Source: Prado023 sp963700475
GTDB lineage: Bacteria; Actinomycetota; Actinomycetes; S36-B12; CAIYMF01
DNA length: 64,000 bases
Direction: 5' to 3'
Assembly (NCBI GenBank): GCA_963700475.1
Contig: CAVOXR010000014.1
Coordinates: 240,378-304,377 of the forward strand
This document shows, piece by piece, positions 34,850 to 41,754 of this stretch. Positions within the stretch are counted from its first letter, which is position 1. The number at the start of each line of letters is the position of its first letter. The translations under genes and the position numbers were made by a program. The notes under the pieces were generated by a model. That model searched no databases. It saw nothing but the letters and a program-made list of their open reading frames with translations, and was not told the DNA's origin.

Positions 34850-35401
34850 TCAGCTGTACACGTGCGGGGCCAGGGTCCCGATCTCGCGCAGGTTGCGGTA
34901 CTTCTCGGCGTAGTCCAGGCCGTACCCGACGACGAACTCGTTGGGGATGTCGAAGCCGATGTACTTGGGCTCCAGCTCGACCTTCACGGCCTCGGGCTTG
35001 CGCAGCATCGTGAGCACCTCGACCGACGCCGCCCCGCGGGCGGTCAGGTTGCGCATCAGCCAGGACAGCGTCAGCCCTGAGTCGATGATGTCCTCGACGA
35101 TCAGCACGTGCCGGCCGGTGATGTCGGTGTCGAGGTCCTTGAGGATCCGCACGACGCCCGAGGACTTCGTCGACGATCCGTAGGACGACACCGCCATCCA
35201 GTCCATCTGCAGGTGGATGCTCATCGCCCGGGCGAGGTCGGCCATGACCATCACCGCGCCCTTGAGCACCCCCACGAGCAGGACGTCGCGGCCCTCGTAG
35301 TCGGCGTCGACCTGGGCGGCCATCTCGCGCAGGCGGGCCTGCAACGTCGCCTCGTCGAGCAGGACCTTCTCGAGGTCAGTACCAATGTCCGCAGCGTCCA
35401 C
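34850..35401 (-). CDS. hpt: Hypoxanthine phosphoribosyltransferase
   Basis: Salvages hypoxanthine/guanine with PRPP. The 183-residue product has DVLLVGVLKGAVMVMADLARAM, the flexible loop MAVSSYGSSTKSSGVVRILKDLDTDITGRHVLIVEDIIDSGLTLSWL with the PRPP motif VLIVEDIIDSG, and KYIGFDIPNEFVVGYGLDYAEKYRNLREIGTL. The GTG at 35401 gives the normal start (VDAADIGTDLEKVLL) and lies 5 bases beyond the tilS stop. Because of the tilS frameshift the same frame also reads back through tilS, making an apparent 583-codon fusion; I regard that as artefact. Confidence 0.94.
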   Translation of the reverse strand: MDAADIGTDLEKVLLDEATLQARLREMAAQVDADYEGRDVLLVGVLKGAVMVMADLARAMSIHLQMDWMAVSSYGSSTKSSGVVRILKDLDTDITGRHVLIVEDIIDSGLTLSWLMRNLTARGAASVEVLTMLRKPEAVKVELEPKYIGFDIPNEFVVGYGLDYAEKYRNLREIGTLAPHVYS

Positions 35402-35406
35402 GAGGG

Positions 35407-36577
35407 TCAGACTCTCACAACCAGGGCACCGTCCTCCTTGCGGGCCCGTCGGTCGCCGGGCAGGGCCACTTCGGCTCGCACGGAGGCCCCAGGTTCGAGC
35501 AATGCGGCCACGGAGCGGATGTGACCGGCCGTCAGCGAGCCGACGGGGCAGCCGGCCCCGATCAGGAACCGGCGGACCACGCGGTGCACGATCGCGGGGG
35601 GAAGGCGTTCCCCCGCGGTGGTGAGGGCCGCATTGGGCAACACGGCGGAGGCCGGGCTGGGCGGCAATCGTGGCTGCGCCGGCAGCCTGCTCCGTGATCT
35701 TGGAAGGTTCTTGCTCCTCTTGCGGCAATGACCTTCCAAGATCAGGCGAGCCAGTGCCCGCCGAAGGTGCCGGGGTGTCGGACGCGGCCGCTGTGTTGTG
35801 CGTGGCGCGCCCTAGAGCCTGCGCCCACACTCGCTCGGCCCAGGCGTCCAGGGCGTCGGCGTCCTCGCGCGCCTGGGTCGCCGTGCGGGCCAGCGCCTCG
35901 ACGATCCCGGGACCGAGCGCCTCCTCGAGCACCGGCAGGACCTCGTGGCGGACCCGCACGCGGGCGAACCCCGCGTCTGTGTTGTGCGGGTCGGTCCATG
36001 GTTCGAGCCGTGGGTCCGCGGTTGCGGCCTCGAACGCGGCCGCGAGCACCACGTCCCGCGGCAGCTCGAGCAGGGGCCGTCGGTAGACCCCGGCCCGTGC
36101 AGCCATCCCGGCCAGCGACCGGGTGCCCGAGCCACGGGCGAGTCCGAGCAGCACGGTCTCGGCCTGGTCCTCACGGGTGTGCCCCAGGAGGACGGCGGCG
36201 GCCGATGGCTCCTCAGCCGCCAATGCGTCCAGCGCCGCGTAACGCGCCCCGCGCGCCGCCGCCTCCACGCCCCCGGAGCCCGATCCCTGGGGTACGTCGA
36301 CAGCGATCACCCGGGCGTCAAGGCACCCCAGGATCCGCGCCTGCTCGGCGGCCCGTTCCGCAACCTCCCCCGAGCCAGCTTGGAGCTGGTGGTCGATCAC
36401 CACCGCCTCGCACAGCAGCCCGAGGTCGGCGCCCACCGCGACCGTGGCAGCCGTCAGCGCGAGGGAGTCAGCTCCCCCGCTGAGCGCCACGATCACCCGC
36501 TCGCCGGGCTCGAGGTCCGCAAGGCACGCCCGGACCGCTGCGCGCACTGCGGCCCGCGGGGGCCGCCGATCGGCCAT
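35407..36577 (-). CDS. tilS: tRNA(Ile)-lysidine synthase TilS, frameshifted at an inserted palindrome
   Basis: TilS converts C34 of the CAU-anticodon tRNA-Ile to lysidine and is essential. The N-terminal domain is intact: PP-loop SGGADS at 33-38, VIDHQLQ, LLGHTREDQAETVLLGLARGSG, RPLLELPR and NTDAGFARVRVRHEVLPVLEEAL. The C-terminal piece (VLPNAALTTAGERLPPAIVHRVVRRFLIGAGCP to VALPGDRRARKEDGALVVRV) is in another frame. Start to stop is 1171 bases (3n+1). The break falls at or just after a 50-bp palindrome (35695-35744). The ATG overlaps the metalloprotease stop (TGATG). An essential gene should not be dead, so a sequencing indel, recoding or another copy must be considered. Confidence 0.82.
35695..35744. 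repeat. 50-bp perfect palindrome (14-bp arms) inside tilS
   Basis: TGATCTTGGAAGGT (35695-35708) is exactly mirrored by ACCTTCCAAGATCA (35731-35744) around a 22-base loop. It is AT-richer than the surrounding gene and sits in the variable linker of TilS, just where the reading frame changes. Taking 52 bases out of the gene would restore the frame, which a 50-bp element plus a 2-bp duplication would explain, although no clear duplication flanks it. It resembles a REP/MITE-like palindromic unit. I see no second copy in the window. Confidence 0.75.
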
Positions 36578-37620
36578 CAGCCCAACACGCGGCGCACCCA
36601 CGCCGCGGGGTCCTCGATCTCCACCGCGGAGGGCAGGTTCTCCGGGGAGTCCCAGATCTGGGCGAAGCCCTGGTCACCGGCCGTGGCGATCACCGAGCGC
36701 ACGAAGTCCGCGCCGCTGGTGTACTGGCGCATCTTGGTCTCCATGCCCATCATGCGGCGCACGAAGCCGTCGACCGTCCCCGCCTGCGAGCGCCGTGCTG
36801 CGAAGCGCTCCCGGATCTGGGCGACCGTGGGCACGTGGTCGGGGCCGACCTCGTCCATCACGTAGTCGGCGTGACCCTCGAGAAGGGACATCAGGCCGGT
36901 GAGCCGGTCGAAGATCTCGCGCTGGGCAGGGGTCTGGAAGGCCTCCATCAGGCTGGGCCCCGGTCGTCCGCGGGCTGCCCCGACGACGGACTGGGCGACC
37001 GCTCCGAGGCGGGCCATGAAGTCGGCCACCGACAGGTCGCTGATGGAGACGAATGCCTGCACCTCGCTCAGGAAGTGGTCCTGCATCCACGGGACCCCAC
37101 CGAACTGCGCCCGGTGGGTCTCCTCGTGCAGGCAGACCCAGTAGCGGAAGTCGCGCTGCACGAGCTCCAGCTCACGCTCGACGAGCACGATGTTCGGCGC
37201 GACGAGGAGCAGTCGACCGGGCTTGCCGGGCGCGGAGAACGCCTCGTACTGCCCGAGGACCTTGCCCGACAGCCACGCCATCGCCCCGCCGAGCTGGGCG
37301 GCGGTGAGCCGAGAGCCGACTGCCTCGATCCCGGGGTTCGCCGGCTTGTCGGCCCGCGCGGAGACGAACGGGTCCAGTGCGACTCCGAGCCCGGCGATGT
37401 TGGACTGGATCCACTCCCCACGGTCCACCACCACGGCTGGCGCGTGCTCGGGGTCGGCATCGAGGCCGGTGAGCGCCCGAACCGGTTCGCGGGCCAGTTG
37501 GGCGAGCTCGCGCAGCTCTGCGACGACGCCGTGCGCCTCGCTCGGGGTTGTGGTCGGCCCCTTGGGCATGAACCGCAACCCGATCTGCTCGGCCAGGGCC
37601 CAGTCCACGAGGTTCGCCAC
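36577..37620 (-). CDS. Zinc-dependent metalloprotease family protein (DUF2342)
   Basis: A 347-residue protein of the DUF2342 / F420-biosynthesis-associated family, adjacent to tilS and dacB across actinobacteria. The zinc motif HEETH is at 155-159 (WVCLHEETHRAQFGGVPWM), followed by ALMSLLEGHADYVMD-type sequence (LMSLLEGHADYVMDEVG) that probably supplies the third ligand. No signal peptide is visible, so it should act in the cytoplasm; substrate unknown. The GTG start at 37620 is set by TATGCT (complement of 37627-37632) ending 6 bases upstream. Its stop overlaps the tilS start by one base. Confidence 0.88.
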   Translation of the reverse strand: MANLVDWALAEQIGLRFMPKGPTTTPSEAHGVVAELRELAQLAREPVRALTGLDADPEHAPAVVVDRGEWIQSNIAGLGVALDPFVSARADKPANPGIEAVGSRLTAAQLGGAMAWLSGKVLGQYEAFSAPGKPGRLLLVAPNIVLVERELELVQRDFRYWVCLHEETHRAQFGGVPWMQDHFLSEVQAFVSISDLSVADFMARLGAVAQSVVGAARGRPGPSLMEAFQTPAQREIFDRLTGLMSLLEGHADYVMDEVGPDHVPTVAQIRERFAARRSQAGTVDGFVRRMMGMETKMRQYTSGADFVRSVIATAGDQGFAQIWDSPENLPSAVEIEDPAAWVRRVLG

Positions 37621-37687
37621 GTGGGAAGCATAGGCGCGCTGGCTCGCACTGGTTCAGGGAGCGGCCGCGGGTCGTGGGGCCCTGCGG

Positions 37688-39302
37688 TCAGGGGGCCTCG
37701 CAGTCGCAGCTGACGAGGGCGGCAGCGGCACGATCGAACGCGGCACGCGCGGCCAGGGCGCCGCCGGGGGTCGATCCATCCACGAAGGCGAAGGCCAGGA
37801 GGCGACCGTCGGGCCGGCTGGCATACCCGACGAGCGAGCCAACTCCCGTCAATGTCCCGGTCTTGGCACGCACGACCCCACGCGCGGGCCGTTGACCCGG
37901 CGGGCGGAACCTCGCAGCCAAGGAACCCGTCGCCCCGGCCACCGGCAGACCGGAGTGGATCGACCCATAGCCGAGCGACGTCGCCGCGAGGAGGTCGGTC
38001 AGGGTGGAGGGCGCCAGCCGGTTGCGCCGCGAGAGCCCCGATGCGTCGGCGAACCGGGCGCCGGAGTCATCGACGCCAACTCCTCGAGCACGGCAGCCGC
38101 GCGGTCGGCGACCCCCGCGAAGCTGGCGGGCTCACCGCTGGCGGACGCCCCGAGGCGTCCCAGGATCTCGGCGTAGTCGTTGTCCGAGGTCGAGAGCATC
38201 CGCTCGACCAGCACTCCCACGGGGGGCGACTCGACGTACGCGAGGGTCGCGGCGTCGCCGGGAACCGCCACCTCCTTGGGCTCACCGCGGACCGTCACGC
38301 CGGCTGCGGCCAGTTGCTCGGCGAAGACCTCGGCCGCCCGGGCAGCTGGATCGGCGACCCGGCTGACCCCCCGCGGCGTCCGGCGGCCCTGATCCACCAC
38401 GAGCGCGCTGACCGGTGCGACGATGCCGGCCGCGGGGAAGGAGCTGGCCCAACTGGGATGCATCGCCGGCCCGGTGAACAGGGAGGCGTCGTACCCGACC
38501 TTGACCCGGGTGATCCCCTGCAGGGCAAGGGCGCGGGCTGTCGAGGCGGCGAGCTCCTCGAGGGATGCTGGCGTCAGGCTCGTCCCGGCCCTGCCGACCT
38601 TCGCCGCGGTCGACCGCAGGCTGGGATCGCCGGCCCCGACGATCACCACACGTGGGGTCGTGGCCTCGGGATCGATCACGACCACGCGCGTGCGCAGCCT
38701 GGCGTCCGTGCCGAGGGCGTCGAGCACCGAGGTGGCCGTGACCAGCTTCATGGTCGAGGCGGGGACGGTCGGGTCATCGGACGCGTCGTAGAGCACCTCG
38801 CCGGTCGCGACGTCGATGACGTGTGCGGGGCTGCGCCCGGGTCCGAGGGCGCCGCCGGTCAGGAGGGGGGCGAGCGCCGCCTCGACCGCATCCGGGTCGA
38901 GGGCGGCGCCAGCGGGGCTGGTCGAGGAGGGCTCGACGGGATCGGACGAGGAGGTCCGACGCCCCCGGGGCCGGGGAGTCCGACGCTCCCGGCTGCCCAG
39001 ACGAAGCCGAGCCTGGTCCGCCTGACGAGGAACCCCCCGGACCTGCCGATCCCGCCTGAGCGGCGGTGGCATCCGTCACGAACCCGAGTCCGATGGGGAC
39101 GAGCACCGGGGCGGCCACCGGGTTCCGAGGATCGGTCTCGGCCCCCGAATGCAGCCGACCCGATGCCGAGAGCGGAGTAGGAGCGAGCAGACGGCGCAAG
39201 GACGGGTTGGCTCGCCGCTGCGGCCTGCGCCCCGGCGCCACCGGCAGCCAGGAGCAACGCCCCCACCACGAGATGGGGGATCCGGGGCCGTGAACGCTGC
39301 AC
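37688..39302 (-). CDS. dacB: D-alanyl-D-alanine carboxypeptidase/endopeptidase (PBP4/DacB), frameshifted
   Basis: Trims peptidoglycan stem peptides outside the membrane. The S13 motifs are present but spread over frames: SxxK in PASTMKLVTATSVLDALG, SxN in STSDNDYAEILGRLG, and KTG in VVRAKTGTLTGVGSLVGYA. The N-terminal signal peptide (RPRIPHLVVGALLLAAGGAGA) is in one frame, the Ser/Gly linker (TDATAAQAGSAGPGG) in a second, the catalytic body in a third, and the C-terminus after about 38060 changes again. Total length is 3n+1. The GTG at 39302 has TAGGGT (complement of 39309-39314) ending 6 bases upstream, so promoter and start look functional. Confidence 0.82.
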
Positions 39303-39587
39303 GCCCCGACCCTACGTGGCCCGCCGACGCACCCGGCCTGCACTGGTAGTCGATTCCGACGTTCTGATCGACCGAATCGACGTACCACAACGCAGCGTCC
39401 CCCAAATGAGTCCGGCCGCCGGAACCGACCGTGCACCGCGACCATGACCGCCGACACGGAATCCCCAAGAAGTCAGCGCGCCCGGTGGACTGGCGGAGTC
39501 GCTCGCGCCACCATCGCCCTGACAGCCTCGAACCGGCATCCGGCGGGTGCGGAACTCGAGCGGCAGGACGATGAACAGGAGCACGCG
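39303..39587. promoter_or_regulatory. Divergent dacB / serine-hydrolase intergenic region with an inverted repeat
   Basis: This 285-bp spacer contains the dacB TAGGGT -10 (complement of 39309-39314) and an inverted repeat GTCGATTC-N17-GAATCGAC at 39349-39381, a possible operator for either gene. An ACAGGAG ribosome site lies just before the serine-hydrolase GTG at 39588. No convincing -10 was found for that gene, and no small gene is evident. Confidence 0.4.
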
Positions 39588-41000
39588 GTGAAGAAGGCCC
39601 TCCTCTGGATGCTCGGGATCGTGGGCGTGCTGCTCGTGGTCGCGATCGGCGCGCTGCTCTGGGTGGGGATCCCCGCCAAGGCCTCGAGCATGGCGGCCAA
39701 GACCGTCTGCTCGGCCGCGTTCGTCGCCGGGCGACCGACGAGCAACGACCTCTTCGCCGAGGACGTGCTGCCGGCCAGTCCCGTTCTGGCCGTCGTCTCC
39801 ACCGATATCGACGAGACAGCGCACAGCGTCACGGCGCGGTTCCTTGGGCTGTTCCCGCGCACCGCATCCCTCGTCACCGACAAGGGATGCGTCCTTGGCG
39901 CCGACCCTGACGCCACCGCCGTGGCCTACAAGCCGGCCGCGGACACGACGGCGGCGTGGCCCGAGGGCGACGGCGCTCTCAACCCGGCCGAGTGGCCCGC
40001 CGGGGTCGATGCGGCTGCCCTCACCGCGGCGGTCGACTCCGCCTTCGTGGGCGCCGGGGATCCCGCGGCGGCCAACGCCCGCGGCGTCGCCGTCGTTCAC
40101 GATGGCAAGCTCCTCGTCGCCAAGGAGGCACCCGGCTTCGAGAACGGCACTGCGCTGCACGGGTGGTCGATGACCAAGACCCTCACGGGCATGCTCTTCC
40201 ACAAGCTGGCGGCCGAGAAGGGCCTCACGCCCGAGACGGCTGTGGTCGATGCCTTCCCTGCCGGAACGGAGCCGGCATGGGTCTCCGAATGGCGGACCGA
40301 TGGTCGCGCGCGGATCACGATCGCCGACCTGCTGTACATGCGCGACGGGCTGGCCAACACCGAGAGCTACGAGATCTGGGGCAACGTGCCGCAGATGCTC
40401 TACGCCGAGCCCGACATGTCGACCTGGGCCGCAGACCGGCCCAGCGAGGTCCCCGCTGGCGAGCGCTGGCAGTACCTCAGCGCGACGACGAACATCCTCT
40501 CAGCAGTGGCCAGGGCCCAGTTCGCGTCGGACGCCGAGTACTGGGCGTACCCGCGGACGGCACTGTTCGACCCGGTCGGGGCGAAGTCGGCGACGCTGGA
40601 GAGCGACACAGCAGGCACCTGGGTCGGCGGGAGCTACGGCTGGGCCAGTGCCACGGACTGGGCGCGCTTCGGCCAGCTGATGATGGATGACGGGAAGTGG
40701 CAGGGCCAGGAGGTACTCCCGCCGGGGTGGCTCGACCTGGCCACCACGCCTGCCGTCGCCGAGGGCGAGGGCAACGGCTACGGGGCGCAGACGTGGCTCA
40801 TCGGGGACCGGAAGTCCGGGGACTGCCGCGACAACCCCGGAGTGCCCGAGGACACGATCGCCATGGAGGGCCACTGGGGCCAACTGGTTGCGATGGTGCC
40901 GTCCAAGGATGCCGTCGTGACACGGCTGGGCTGGACCGTGGCCGACGGCGTCTACGACGACTGCGAGTTCCTCGCCGAGGTACTGGCCGCGCTCCCGTAG
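39588..41000 (+). CDS. Membrane-anchored serine hydrolase, class C beta-lactamase family
   Basis: A 470-residue protein with an N-terminal transmembrane anchor (about 4-28, LLWMLGIVGVLLVVAIGALLW) and an extracytoplasmic beta-lactamase/PBP-like domain. The nucleophile motif is S184-M-T-K187 in HGWSMTKTLTG; ADLLYMRDGLANTE, YLSATTNILSAVAR (YxN region) and GHWGQLVAMVP (replacing KTG) follow. It resembles AmpC-like esterases and D-aminopeptidases more than true beta-lactamases. The GTG at 39588 with AGGAG is preferred over an upstream in-frame ATG because it places the anchor at the N-terminus. It is inserted between dacB and ppa, which are neighbours in relatives. Confidence 0.83.
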   Translation: MKKALLWMLGIVGVLLVVAIGALLWVGIPAKASSMAAKTVCSAAFVAGRPTSNDLFAEDVLPASPVLAVVSTDIDETAHSVTARFLGLFPRTASLVTDKGCVLGADPDATAVAYKPAADTTAAWPEGDGALNPAEWPAGVDAAALTAAVDSAFVGAGDPAAANARGVAVVHDGKLLVAKEAPGFENGTALHGWSMTKTLTGMLFHKLAAEKGLTPETAVVDAFPAGTEPAWVSEWRTDGRARITIADLLYMRDGLANTESYEIWGNVPQMLYAEPDMSTWAADRPSEVPAGERWQYLSATTNILSAVARAQFASDAEYWAYPRTALFDPVGAKSATLESDTAGTWVGGSYGWASATDWARFGQLMMDDGKWQGQEVLPPGWLDLATTPAVAEGEGNGYGAQTWLIGDRKSGDCRDNPGVPEDTIAMEGHWGQLVAMVPSKDAVVTRLGWTVADGVYDDCEFLAEVLAALP

Positions 41001-41114
41001 CGCGAAGAAGCAACCCGGGGCCGCCGGAGGCTCCGCCCTCGAAGGCAGGTCCACCGGCCGCTCGCGGTAGGGTCGGCACATCCTGCACTGGCGTGCCGAC
41101 CCCCTGGAGGCGAC

Positions 41115-41615
41115 GTGGACCCGCTGACGTTCGACGTGGTGATCGAGATCCCCGCCGGGAGCCGCAACAAGTACGAGGTGGATCACCACTCCGGCAAGAT
41201 CCGGCTCGACCGTCGCCTGTTCACCGCGACCCGCTACCCGCACGACTACGGGTTCATCGACGACACGCTCGGCATGGACGGCGATCCCTTGGACGCACTG
41301 GTCCTGCTCGACGAGCCCACGTTCCCGGGCTGCATCATCGAGTGCCGGGCGATCGGCATGTTCCGGATGAGCGATGAGGCCGGCGGCGACGACAAGGTGA
41401 TCTGCGTGGTGGCCGGCGACCCACGCATGGACCACATCCGCGACCTGCACCACATGCCCGAGTTCGACCGGCTCGAGATCCAGCACTTCTTCGAGGTCTA
41501 CAAGGACCTCGAGCCCGGCAAGTCCGTCGAGGGCGCCACCTGGGAGGGCCGGGCAGGCGCCGAGGCCGAGATCAACGACTCGTTCGCGAGATACGTGCCG
41601 CCTGAGCACCACTGA
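41115..41615 (+). CDS. ppa: Inorganic pyrophosphatase (family I)
   Basis: Hydrolyses pyrophosphate, pulling biosynthetic reactions forward. The 166-residue product shows VVIEIPAGSRNKYEVDH, RYPHDYGFIDDTLGMDGDPLDALVLL with the metal-binding acidic cluster (DGDPLD), DDKVICVVAGDPR and QHFFEVYKDLEPGK. The GTG start has GGAGG 7 bases upstream, and a TAGGGT box at 41068-41073 predicts a leader of about 35 bases. Confidence 0.96.
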   Translation: MDPLTFDVVIEIPAGSRNKYEVDHHSGKIRLDRRLFTATRYPHDYGFIDDTLGMDGDPLDALVLLDEPTFPGCIIECRAIGMFRMSDEAGGDDKVICVVAGDPRMDHIRDLHHMPEFDRLEIQHFFEVYKDLEPGKSVEGATWEGRAGAEAEINDSFARYVPPEHH

Positions 41616-41634
41616 GCACGACGGGCGCTAACGT

Positions 41635-41650
41635 GCCGCCTGGGGGCGGC
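41635..41650 (+). terminator. Candidate ppa terminator hairpin
   Basis: GCCGCC-TGGG-GGCGGC forms a 6-bp GC stem 20 bases after the ppa stop and just before the promoter-like element at 41660. The string ACGTGCCGCCTG occurs at the end of ppa (41593) and again here (41631), so part of the hairpin may be a small local duplication. Confidence 0.45.
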
Positions 41651-41659
41651 GAGCTGGGT

Positions 41660-41687
41660 TAAAGCGGTTCACCCGTTCAGCCGAATG
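41660..41687 (+). promoter_or_regulatory. Candidate sigma-28/WhiG-type promoter ahead of the GGDEF-EAL gene
   Basis: TAAAG (41660-41664), a 15-base spacer, then GCCGAATG (41680-41687) matches the FliA/WhiG consensus TAAAG-N15-GCCGATAA in all but the last few positions. The start codon is about 67 bases downstream. No TANNNT box of the housekeeping kind is seen at the usual place before this gene. Confidence 0.5.
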
Positions 41688-41754
41688 AGATTCCAGGGAA
41701 GGGTGCCTGCCTGCGCCCCTCCACACGGATCCGGTGGGACGGGAGGGGGCCAGG

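Noticed and set aside
34850..36601. A 583-residue TilS-Hpt fusion protein
   Set aside because: The joining segment (about 80 residues) is out-of-frame sequence; the true TilS C-terminus is in another frame with its own stop 5 bases before the hpt start.
39588..41000. Beta-lactamase resistance gene
   Set aside because: The protein has SxxK but lacks a clear KTG triad and is membrane-anchored like D-aminopeptidase/esterase relatives; there is no basis to call it a resistance enzyme.
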